This document shows positions 33,800 to 44,051 of a DNA stretch of 64,000 nt, piece by piece. The number at the start of each line of letters is the position of its first letter. The first letter of the stretch is position 1. The notes under the pieces are model-generated. The model was not told the DNA's origin and searched no databases. It saw nothing but the letters and a program-made list of their open reading frames with translations. This DNA is from Isoetes taiwanensis (lineage: Eukaryota > Streptophyta > Lycopodiopsida > Isoetales > Isoetaceae). The DNA is taken from positions 1,973,275-2,037,274 of the forward strand of contig JAJEKV010000020.1 of NCBI GenBank assembly GCA_021234155.1, in the 5' to 3' direction. Made by a program: the position numbers and the translations under genes.

Positions 33800-34703
33800 T
33801 GGATCCACAGACTCAGGAGAAGTTGGCAAAGGCCTTATCAGAAGAGGAGAAAATTCTTGAGGTAAATCCACATGAACCAGATATGTAGAATACTTATGTT
33901 CTTCCTGAACAAACTGACCCTAGTCCTATCAGAGCTGAAGAAGAAGATAGGACATCCAGGATGGGAGAAAAGGCGACTTCACCCACAAAAGAGTAAGTCA
34001 TATGGATCTTTTTTATATGGATCATTTATTTAGCATGTCTCGCACGTAGCGCGATTGTATTAGCATTGTGCAGAGAGGAGACTACTTCAAATAACAACAA
34101 ACTTATCCTCTTCGACCTGAATGGAGTTCTTATCAAGTCCTTCTCCAAGGCAGAGTACAGTGCTGCACCTCCTTTTCCTGGAGGGGTTCTAGAGATAAAG
34201 ACCAAATGGGTGTATCCAAGACCACAAATTGTTGAGCCATCTGAAGGACAGAGCCAACATTAGTATATGGTCATCCATGCTGCGAAATAATATATTAGAG
34301 ATTAAAGAAATTGTTTCAGAGCTGAAGAACTTTGATTTCTATATTATATTAGATCAAGATAATTGTGGGATTGTTCGTCGACCACAACATGGAGCAAAGA
34401 ATATCTTCATCAAGTATACATGAGGCCTTGGAGGTGATAGAAGGATTTCCAGAAGAGCAGATATATTTGGTGGATGATGACCCCATCAAATGTTGCTTGA
34501 ACATAGACAGCAGCATAAATCCTCCAACATGGCACCCAAATAATGTATATGAAGAGAATTGGGTGTCAGCAGAAACACTACAGATGTTTGAGTCCCTCAT
34601 ATCAGCCCCTACAGTGCCTGCTTTCTTGAGTGTTAGACCAGATTTGCAAGGAAAAGCAAACCCTACAAACTATGATCTGGTTGTAAAAAATTACTGTCAA
34701 TGA
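33800..34703 (+). pseudogene. FCP1/NIF-type (HAD) phosphatase-like relic
   Basis: Similar to plant NLI-interacting-factor/FCP1-like phosphatases of the HAD superfamily. Pieces in order: an N-terminal exon-like piece near 33800-33860 (ending ...EEEKILE before GTAAAT), another ending near 33990 (SPTKE, donor GTAAGT), then from 34071 KLILFDLNGVLIKSF, the HAD motif I in the DLNG form common in this plant family. KWVYPRPQIVE, ISIWSSMLRNN, DFYIILDQDNCG and YLVDDDPIKCCLN (late aspartates) follow, ending at 34703. The reading moves through three frames, with shifts near 34230 and 34415, so it appears dead unless unannotated splice sites rescue it. Intron-like borders suggest a decayed genomic copy and not a retrocopy. 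Confidence 0.7.
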
Positions 34704-35985
34704 AAATGTACTCAGATTTGTAAAAATACTTGTACATGCATATAATTTATATGAATATATACAAGATGTTTTTTAATGCAAAATTAGTTTGGCCTTGACT
34801 CTTCCATTCTACACTATACTTTTTTGTCTTGGTTTTGTTGTCACTAATTTCTAACACACTCAATAAATGTTGCAATATTGCCACCAATTCATATTCAAAA
34901 AAAATACAGGACACAATTTCAAGCTCAAAACATAGGGAAAAAACCCGAGGTAAAAAAAAATAAACAGTGGCATAATTTCAAAATAACGAAATCGTGGTTC
35001 TAATAGATATTGTTCATAATATTACTTTATTGAAAGGTAGAAGACATTGCCACACCAAACACACTTCAACATCACTTGAATTGTCACATTACACAAAAGA
35101 AGCCAATCAAGTTGCATTCTGCAACAAATATCTGATTGTCAAGAAAAATATATTCAACAAAAATTGTGCATCTATCTGCGGCATCTTTGGCATTTTTACA
35201 GGGTAAATATTAATCATGGGTCATCATCAAACCAGATTCATCTCATCTTCTTCAAATAGTGGCAAAGAAGGACGAAATGACTATCATACATAAGTTCATT
35301 AAATATGTTCAGGTCAGCATATGGGATTAATCTACAACCATGATGGTTTTCAAAGCGTTCCTTATCTGCAGGTATTTGGTCTTGATGAAGAAAGATTTGG
35401 GACAGGATTTATTTGAAGATCTATGCCTACTGTAAGTTATCTAGATTTATGGAATTTATTTTTAGTGGAATGCTTTGGTAGACTTAGAGAGCAAGAAAAG
35501 TTCAGTTTTAGAGAGAGTTATTAAAATCAAAGTTTATATTTAGAGGTTGAAGGAGAGTAGGCCTCTTGGAAGATGGACAGGTGGACTTCGCATATCAGAT
35601 GTTAGAATATCATGAGCCTAAAATACCTCTTGTCCTCGTTACGCTATGCAAATTTGTTGATCAAGGCACGTGTTCCTTTTAGGGCAGATGATCTTGATAT
35701 GAATAAGATCTTTTATCTCACGGAGAGTCTTGTGGCAGCTAGTTTCTTATAACAAGAAAGTTCTGATGAAGTTCATCCACTGCTGCACATGACGATGGAT
35801 GAGATATGGATGAGATTTGACCTTGGCGGACGTTATTATCTCATTTTTTGTGTCACATTTCTCGAGGATGTGTACAGGTTTGAGGATTTGTACAAGTTTG
35901 AAGATGTGTAGTTTACATTTCTCACAGATAGAGTTTTAGGAAGGATATGTAGTTAACATTTCTCACAGATAGAGATAAGAGTTTT
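34704..35985. other. No gene recognised; small tandem repeat at the end
   Basis: AT-rich. At about 35910-35985 the phrase TTTCTCACAGATAGAG occurs twice in a roughly 44-bp tandem repeat, next to the LINE tail. Confidence 0.5.
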
Positions 35986-36050
35986 AAGGAAGAAAGGAAG
36001 GAAGGAAGGTATTTTTATCGTCTACGGAGACCAATCGGTCTATGGGACCC
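35986..36050 (-). repeat. LINE tail: stem-loop and TTCC repeats
   Basis: Minus strand GGGTCCCATAGACC, loop GATT, GGTCTCCGTAGACGATAAAA, then TTCC repeats. Nearly identical to the tail fused to U6 at 59413-59470. Confidence 0.9.
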
Positions 36051-37810
36051 AATACAAAAGCGCAGCAAGCGGATTACTACCCGGATTAAAAAACCCCCGC
36101 CCCGAAGTGTTTTCGAGGGAAAAACCGTGGCAGCAATCAGCCTGCTGACAAACTGTTCCAATGTACGAAACACAAAAACACACAAAGCGTCCAGGTATTC
36201 CCGCAAACTGTCACGACCGGCATCTGTGTCCACCTGCACGCATCTGTGCTCCTGCACGTTCCATCTGGCGAACCACTGATCTCTCTTACCCCTCCAACAG
36301 GCCCTGAGCCGCTGCGGGCCCATTGCCACAGCGTAAGCCAGGTGCGGGAGCCGAGCATCACCCATATTAACCACTTTCTGAAAGTAGACGATGTGTCTAT
36401 CAAGGGCTGCCGGCTGGCGGCAAGAATCCAGTTCTGCGCAGAATCGATATAGGGGACTGAAGGTTTCACCCCAAGTGTCCGTGCCAAAAATGCCTTATGC
36501 ACCTGCTCCAAGTCATTCCAGGTCGCCAAAGAGACGACCGGACCCCAAACCTCGACCCCATAGAAGGACAGGCTCGACCAGCGCCTGAAACAGATGTGAC
36601 TGATGGCCCCAATCATAGAGCTCACACAGTGTGGTTTTTGTTCTGCGCATGGCATAAAGCGCTTTCGGCCGGTTGTCACCCGCAAGCGGATGGACGTCTC
36701 CTAATAGAGCGAGGAGGGGAACTCCACCCCCAGGTACTTATAGGTGGGCGTGACCTCCACAGGCTGTCCTCGATATGTGAGTGCAGGAGGCGTGGGGTGG
36801 CGTGAAGAGGATATGAGAACGACCCTGATCTTGGCCAGATTCACGAGCATGTCTGTAGCCTGGCAGAATGTGTCTAGGGCATCTAGATGAGACTGCATAG
36901 CTTCTGGGGTGTGGGCCAGAAGGTCAACATCGTCCCGCATAAATGAGCCGGGCGGATGACCCGTGCAAAAGTCGTATGCCATCCCCTCCCATGCTCGATA
37001 AGCCGGGACTCTAACCGGTCAATGTAGAGGCCAAAAATGTTGGTGAGAGGGGGCAGCCTGCCGGACCGATACTACCGGGTGAATGCTTGGCCCGGGCTGC
37101 ATGATCCTCGCCAAAACAACTCTCATACAACTCAGATATGGCATTACTCGCACAGCGGTGGCAGCCCCAGTTGACGCATCTAGCCTGCACTTTTCCCATG
37201 GACCGACGAAAGCCTTCGCGAAGTCCACAAAGCAAAGAATACAAGTCTTGCCCGATGGTTTGGTTGCCTTCAATCGGTGCCCGCAGTGTAAAGATATGGT
37301 CAATCGTTGAGTGGCGGGGTCTAAAGCCCAGGCTTGTGTGAGGGCTCACACATCCGCCCGCCTCCTGCCAAATGGTCAATCTTTCGCTTTCGAGAATGCC
37401 GATAACGGTTTGGCAAATCGAATCGACCATGATCGTCCCCAGAATTGGTCGGACAAAGGTGGGTCGCCCGCCTTTGTGAATGGGGACAACCCCGACTTGT
37501 GGTCTATTGTCTGGGAAACCTTCCCGCAATGCTCGTTGAACAGGGTAGTGAGGATCGGCACCAGCGGCCGGCCTGCCCATTTGAGTAACTCGGCCTGCAT
37601 ACCGTCGAGGTCAGCTGCCTTCCCATTAGCCAGCCGTTGCAGGCCCTCCACAACATCCTCCTCCGCGAGAACCAATGGGGTGCCATCCTGTGGGGGTATG
37701 GACGTACGCGTCCCTGGTGGGTCATAGAGCTGCTGCAAATACTGCTCCCCACCGCCTCGGTGTGATGTCCCCCGAGGGTCAAGGTGGCCTTGAAGCACTC
37801 TGCGCCAAAA
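35986..37810 (-). mobile_element. 5'-truncated LINE (RT and C-terminus)
   Basis: Minus-strand fragment of a non-LTR retrotransposon, GC-richer than its surroundings. From 37800 downward: LANGKAADLDGMQAELLKWA (RT start), VPIHKGGRPTFVRPI, LGFRPRHSTIDHIFTLR, then in another frame LCFVDFAKAF (palm Asp), RDDVDLLAHTPEAMQ where a functional enzyme has ADDV, and YKYLGVEF. A C-terminal part (SLSFYGVEVWGP) ends near 36140. At least four frame changes make it inactive. The 3' end has the tail stem-loop and TTCC repeats. No endonuclease or ORF1 is present, which fits the common 5' truncation during target-primed reverse transcription. I could not find target-site duplications. Confidence 0.88.
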
Positions 37811-38389
37811 GGTTCAAGGATGAGTGTAACATGGAAGCTCTATAGAGTGTAATATGGAAGCTCTATATGTGGCATGTACATGCATGTGATTACATGTATA
37901 TATGCTGATATGGTGCACATATGTACAATGGCACCAAGTTGTATCATTGTCAGTTTATACAAGCCGGTCCCCTCCCCCCCCGCCCTCCCTCCCGCATCTC
38001 GTCCCATTCCTCTCTTTTTTCTTTGCATCTGTCTCTCATGGATCTTTGACTTTCTTTGACTTTGCCGGTTGTGCATTCGTGTCTTCATAACATTATAATC
38101 AATGGACATTGCCTATATTTCAATGGCAATTGACTCATAGAAGCCCAAGCAGGCAGTCGAGGAACAATTCATCGTCGGGAACATTAATTATGAATATTGC
38201 AAGGTTTTCAACATCATTCATTTCTACAGTGTCTCTCCCTATTCATGAGGGCAACCCCTTGTGCATCAGCATCTTGATCATTGTCATAGGCATCCAATGA
38301 ATAAAAAATCATCTATGAGATTATATCTTATGGCACTCAAATAATTCAATGAAGAACTTGCAGCGCCAATGGATGGTTTCAAAAACAAA
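37811..38389. other. 3' flank of the receptor kinase, no gene recognised
   Basis: No coding frame or RNA gene I can support; probably includes the kinase 3' UTR. Confidence 0.4.
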
Positions 38390-41300
38390 TCATCTTGGAT
38401 CTTGTGTGGGGCTATGTGCAAGGCAGTCAATGGTGGGATAATACTTATCTTTGTCCCCAACAATAGACCGTAACGTATCTAATATACAACTCATTTGGGG
38501 CCTCAACTTTGGAGTATTTGAAGTGCATTGCAGTGCAAGCTCAAGGGTTTGAAGCATTGCACCATGACAAGATACTCCTTGAATCAATGTTTCATCTAAG
38601 ATATTTATAACTTTATGAGGAAAGAAGTGCTGGACCCAATTGGGCATACTCATTTGCTCTCCAACCACTTTGTCTGTTGGCCTCTTTCCAGTAACGAGTT
38701 CTAACAGGACAATGCCATAGCTGTAGATGTCGCCCTCGACGGTAGGAGTTGTAGTGTAAGCATATTCTGCATATTCATGTAAAATGCAAGAGGTCAGGAT
38801 ATAAAAGTTCATAACATAAACATGATAGAACCATGTAGAATACAAAGAAAAGAGAATTCTGGGTGCTTTGTGAAATTGCAAGAGGTCAAGAGAGAAAATA
38901 TTGATAATTAAGATACCACTAACAATGGAATGCAGAACAAACAAAAGAAGCGAATAGCAAAGAGAACAAACACAAGAAGAAAAGAGAACAAAGCACAATC
39001 CAAGTGAAAGAAATGCACATACCAGGAGCCATGTACCCAAGTGATCCACCAAGGTTGGAGGATAACACACCACCTCTCACATTGCTGACATGGGCAATTC
39101 CAAAATCTGCAATATGAGCTACCATCTCTGAATCTAGAAGAATGTTGCTAGGTTTTAGATCACAGTGCACAATAGAGACTGCAGCATGGCTATGCAGATA
39201 ATCCAATCCATTTGCCACATCCAATGCTATACTTAATCTAACAGCCCAGTCTAACTTGCATGGCTGCACCTTGTGTAGCTGATATTCAAGGCTGCCATTT
39301 GGCATGAAGTCGAAGACTATGGCCATGCTCTCAGTGTTGCTGCAATATCCCAAGATCTTGACCAGGTTTCTGTGCTTGATTTTAAATAATATTCCAAGTT
39401 CTCGCATGAACATCTTGCGAGCACTCGTGTGAAGGGAATTGAGTTTCTTTACAGCAATAATCCTACCATCTGGCATCCTTCCTTTGTAAACTACGCTGAA
39501 TCCCCCTGTGCCTACAATATTGGTCCTGCTGAAGTCATTGGTAGCTTCAGATAGCTTACGCATAGTGATCCCCGTGTGTTCCACAAATAAAGCCCCATCT
39601 AAGGAGCCTGTAGCAACAGGCTTTGACGACTTAAACACATAATAAAGCACCAAAGTAGCTAAAACAAAGAAGAGACATGTTGCAGTGATGACAATGGCCA
39701 TCTTGTATGGTGCCAGCGACCTTTCTGATGATGAACTTGTGCTAGTTACACACTTGATATTAATAAGTGATCCACAGAGTCCTGGATTGCCACTGAAAGA
39801 TGACGCCGTAAGACTAACAAAGATGCCTGTATCTGGAATTTTTCCTGTCAAATTGTTGTATGATAAGTTCAATAGCTTTATGCTAACCAGATTATTCAAT
39901 GATTCAGGGATTTTCCCTCTTAACTTGTTCAATGATAAGTCTAATGTTTGAAGCCCCAAACAAGAACCTATATTCCCTGGAATAATCCCAGTTAGCTGAT
40001 TCCTGCTTAGATCTATAGAAACAGCATGCTGCATGCTTCCTATTTCTGGTGGAATTTTGCCTGTCAGTGAATTTGCTGATGCTGAAAAGCTATACAAGTC
40101 TGGGAGCATAGCAATCTTTGCTGGAATTTCTCCACTGAGATTGTTGTAAGAGAGGTCCAGCAAGTACAAACGGAAAGAGTTGCCTAGGCTAGGTGGAACA
40201 TTGCCAAGAAGGTGATTGTGTGAAAGGTTCAGCTCAAACAAGAATTGAAGATTCCCCAAGCTTGCAGGTATTTCACCACCAAGTTTGTTGTTTGCCATGA
40301 AGAGCTTGCCCAGTGCAGAACAATTACTAAGGGAAGAGGGAATGATCCCCTCTAACTTGTTCCCTGATAACCCTAATTGCTGCAGCTTGTAGAGCAAGCC
40401 AAGTTCCTCTGGTACAAAGCCCTCTAGTTGATTGCCGGAGAGTCCAAGATAAGCCAGATTTTCAAGCTGAGCTAGCTCAGGCAAAATGGCCCCTGTTATC
40501 ATGTTTGATTCCAAGTTAAGCTCATTGAGGGAAGTACAATTGGTCAGAAAGCGAGGTATGGGCCCTGTGATATGGAAGTTGAAGGACAACTGAAACTGAG
40601 TTAGGTATCGTAATGGAGGGAGCTCAGGTAGAGGTCCTGAAAGCTGGTTAGAACCAACGTTCAGGCTCCCTAACAAGGAGCAATTGCCAAGAGAGTCTGG
40701 TATTTGGCCAGTGACTCTATTGCCCCAAAGGCAGAGTAGGTTCAAATTCTTCAGCTTCCCATATTCAGAAGGAATGGTGCCCCTGAAGTAATTTCTACCA
40801 AGACCAAGTGACTCTAGCTTCGTGCAATTGCTAAACTGCATTGGTACATCACCAACAAATTGATTGTCCCATAGATCTATATAGGTTGCTTCATTGAGAA
40901 GACCAAGTTCAAGTGGCACTGTACCACTGAGCTGGTTTGTATACAGCACTAGCTCTTTTATTAAAGTGCAGTTCGCAAAGGTCTTAGGTATACTGCCTGT
41001 GAGGTTATTGCTGTATATGGAAAACCATTTTAAATCCTTAAGGCGTCCAACCTCAGAAGGTATGGTCCCTGAGAGTAAATTTCTGTAGACTTCCAGTCTT
41101 TGAAGCTTAGAACAGTTGAAGAGACTAAAAGGAATGCTTCCTGTTAGTTCATTCTCCCATAGTAACAAACTTGTGAGCTCGGTTAACAAGCCAAATTGAG
41201 AGGGTATATGGCCAGTAAGATCATTGTCAGTCAATGATAATTTTTGGAGCTTGGAGCAATTCTTAAGTGAAGCAGGTATGCTTCCTGTAATGTTGTTATA

Positions 41301-41831
41301 ACTCAAGGATAAAATCTGCAAGTTACTTAGCAATCCATACTCTTGCGGAATGGTGCCAGTCAAAAGGTTTACAGAAATATCCAAAAAAGCAAGGCTGGTG
41401 CAATTAGCAAGCTGAAGTGGGGCTGTTCCTGTTAGCTTGTTCTTATAAAGATCTAAAGTAACAAGGGAAGAACAAGACCCTAATTCTGGTGGTACAGAGC
41501 CAGAGAGACTGTTATGAGACAAATTAAGAACCGTGAGATGCAGCAATTTACCCAAGTAAGGAGAAAGAGAACCACTTAGCTGTTTGGAAGATAGGTCAAG
41601 CTCTGTAACAACCCAAGTTCCAGAAAAAGCAAGCTGCCCACAAGTGACGCCATTCCAGTTGCAAAATGAACTAGAAGAGTTCCAATTTCTCAAAGAACTC
41701 AAAGGGTCTTCGGTGATGCCCTGCTTGAAAAATAACAACGTTGATGAGTCCTCGTTATCAGAAGGGAAACAGCGGGCAAGGAAGGGCAGAAGAAGGAGAG
41801 AGGAGAGGGCCATGGCCATGTTAGACGCCAT
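38390..41831 (-). CDS. LRR receptor-like kinase, non-RD (LRR-XII-like)
   Basis: Two exons, 41831-39023 and 38766-38390, with a 256-bp GT-AG intron inside the kinase; together 1061 aa. The ATG at 41831 (MASNMAMALSSLLLLPF) gives a clear signal peptide in a good start context; the frame is open further up but only from a TTG. Order: LRR N-terminal cap (NWNGVTC) to about residue 65, roughly 24 LRRs of the plant LxxNxLxGxIP type to about 670, transmembrane MAIVITATCLFFVLATLVLY near 710, then kinase with GTGGFSVVYKG, AVKKL, HCDLKPSN, DFG and GYMAPEY. HCD in place of HRD marks it as non-RD, as in FLS2, EFR and Xa21, so an immune or pattern-recognition role is plausible inference; the ligand is unknown. 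No broken motifs seen. Confidence 0.93.
38767..39022 (-). other. Intron of the receptor kinase
   Basis: Begins GTATGTGC after GCTCCTG and ends TGAATATGCAG before AATATGC; splicing restores APEYAYTTTPT. The long exon 1 frame runs on into the intron to a false C-terminus, which should be ignored. Confidence 0.93.
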
Positions 41832-41920
41832 GGTTCTGAAGCCTGCGGCTGGCACAGAGTTGGCACCATTTGCATATTTGAACTGCAAAAGATCCGCATC
41901 ATGGCCGTGTTAGACGCCAT
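41699..41920 (-). promoter_or_regulatory. Overlapping upstream ORF of the receptor kinase
   Basis: Begins MASNTAMMRIF, a copy of the real start region (MASNMAMAL), but continues in another frame across the true ATG at 41831. If transcribed it could reduce translation of the kinase. Confidence 0.45.
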
Positions 41921-42035
41921 GTTTCTGAAGCCTGCGAATGGAACAGAGTTGCATGTTTAAATCAGAGAATCCCATGTTTCTGAAACCAGCGGCAGCACAA
42001 AGTTTTGGCAGCATTTGCGTATTTAAGTGAGAAGA
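41812..42035 (-). repeat. Tandem copies of the kinase start region
   Basis: Phrases like GTTAGACGCCATG(G/T)TTCTGAAGCC and GCACAGAGTTGG occur three times (about 41818-41890, 41905-41960, 41970-42035). The second copy places an extra ATG at 41920 that opens a 73-codon overlapping uORF. Confidence 0.8.
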
Positions 42036-42201
42036 AATCAACATGCTCGTTTTTAATCTTCCTAACAGAAGGAACTTGGATGATATCCATCACCGTAGAT
42101 TGTCCCTAGTTTTGAGTGACGTGGTAGACACGTGGCTTGGATTCAATGGCTCATACTCCGTTTGTTTTTAGCTGAAAATCTTGGAGTAGTTAAATTTATA
42201 A

Positions 42202-42240
42202 ATACAAGAAATTTATCGCGGCCGCAGCGAACATTTTTTT
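42202..42240 (+). repeat. GC-palindrome repeat, copy A
   Basis: ATACAAGAAATTTATCGCGG followed by CCGCAGCGAACATTTT. The second arm is weakened. It lies next to a TATA-like TTTATAAATTT on the minus strand upstream of the receptor kinase. Confidence 0.85.
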
Positions 42241-42549
42241 AGTTCAAACTTGTGCAATTGGACCCACTGTTAAAGTCCAACGTTTGACAATACATTAAGT
42301 TTGCCCAATTCGTTTGGTATTTCGGGAGGGTCCTCGCAATGGTGGGAACTAAGATTCTGGTATTATATTGTATTGGAAATGGTATATTTATGCATGTTTG
42401 AGCTGCTTAATTGTTTTGAGGGGCAAGTTTCTATTTGTGTTATCTAAACATATGTAATTGAGTCTCATATTTTTCTTTTTTCTTTTTTCGTGTTCTCCGC
42501 CGCAATCTAAGTTAGGCTCTTGACGCCACTTGTGCGCGGTGCTTCGATC

Positions 42550-44051
42550 GGCTCCCGAAATTAACTTCAGGAGCCAACCGGGTTCGCCCAAGCGAACCCC
42601 GAAAATTCGCCTAGGCGAACACGTGGGATTCGCCCAGGCGAACCCGCGCTCCTGACGTGGCGTCTGCGTAGCAACACCTACCGGGTTCGCCCAAGCGAAC
42701 CCAAACCCGGGGTTAGCCGTGCGTGCGATGTCGATCTTTGGGCTGCCTGCTGGGTTCGCCCAAAAGAACCCAGCGGGGGGGCCCCGAGCCAGTCGTCACA
42801 GCATTTAATACCCCCTGCCGGTAAACGAAAGCATTTAATACCCCCCCAGTCGGGTTAAGCCCAAAGCGAACCCGTGAGGGGCAAAACTCGACGGCCAGAA
42901 ACAATCTTTCATTTTTGTGCTCTCCTCCTGTACTACCTGTAGATTTTCTGATACAAACCCCTTTCTGATACAAACCCTCTCGCACAGCTGGAAATAAGTT
43001 CTCTAAATACTCCAACTTTGTCGTTTCTTGTTGGGGAAGAGCATATGAAAAAAAAGAGCGAGGAGGACCGTTGCTGAAGGAAGAATCAAACCCTGTTGTC
43101 GCTCTTGCATCCATGTATGAGCATGCCTGCAAAGCTTTGCATACGCTCTTGGACAACCCAGCTACGGTTCTTCCTCGATTTTCATCCATGATCCAGGCAT
43201 TCTTGGTCCATTGAAATTGCCCAATGTTGCTCAGATTTGCAGATTCTTCCCAAATTTTGTGCCGAAAAAGGGGATTTGATCCAACAGATTGATGCTCAAA
43301 AAGGAATCCGAGACATTAGCACGGCAGAATGGCGAGATTTGAAGAAGAAACATGTGTTCTATTGTGATGAATCGAAGGAAGACAGGAATCTTGTTTTTGC
43401 CCAAATTCAAAAATGGCTCTGGAACTTTCCTAGAGCTCGAACCGGAGAAGACGAAGGAGGATTCTTTGTAACGTAATTTGTGCATAATAGAATACAAAGA
43501 ACAGTGATCTATTTCTCAAAACCGTATCAAACTAGAACTGCACAATTCCGCCAATGATTTGTAACAAATTTCCAATAGCCTTGCTACATAGAATGCCGTG
43601 AAAGATGAAAATCTGTTTACTTCTCATGCCCAAAACCCTGTATTGCTTGATCAATTACACTATTTTCGTGCAAGGTTTCTTCTGCTGAATCGGCTGAGAC
43701 CCAATTTAAATCCTCCTGTGCTTACAAGGAGCATTATCCAGTTTGCTCTTCTGCTCCTTTTCTTCATGGCATGATCCGTCCTGCCCCCTGCCATGCTTCT
43801 GGGTTCGCCCAAGCGAACCCGGCGGGGGGCCCTGCCATGCAAAACGCCTGCGTACGACCTGCCACCGACCTGCCACCTTACACTCGCCCAAGCGAACCCG
43901 GCAGCAATGCCACGCAGGCAATTGCGCCCGCGAACCGTCATGCCACGTCCCCTGTGGGTTCGCCTGGGCGAATCCGGCGGGTTCGCCTGGGCGAATTTTT
44001 GGGGTTCGCCTGGGCGAACCCGCTTGGCATGTTGACTCAATTTCGGGAGCC
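42550..44051. mobile_element. Inverted-repeat element with GGTTCGCCC palindromes
   Basis: Arms of about 350 bp (42550-42900 and 43720-44051) align as reverse complements, both starting GGCTCCCGAAATT at the outer end. They contain eleven variants of the palindrome GGGTTCGCCCAAGCGAACCC: six in the left arm, five in the right. The left end also has a subterminal GGCTCCCGAA...TTCAGGAGCC palindrome. The 0.8-kb interior has only short frames (for example plus strand 43237-43476, IQKWLWNFPRARTG) with no transposase motif. I found no clear target duplication. A non-autonomous foldback or Mutator-like DNA transposon is the best guess. Confidence 0.7.

Noticed and set aside
38919-39022. C-terminal tail of the kinase exon 1 frame
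   Set aside because: It is intron sequence; splicing to 38766 restores the kinase domain.
41832-41888. Longer receptor kinase with 19 extra N-terminal residues
   Set aside because: The extension begins with TTG and lies before a well-placed ATG followed by a signal peptide.
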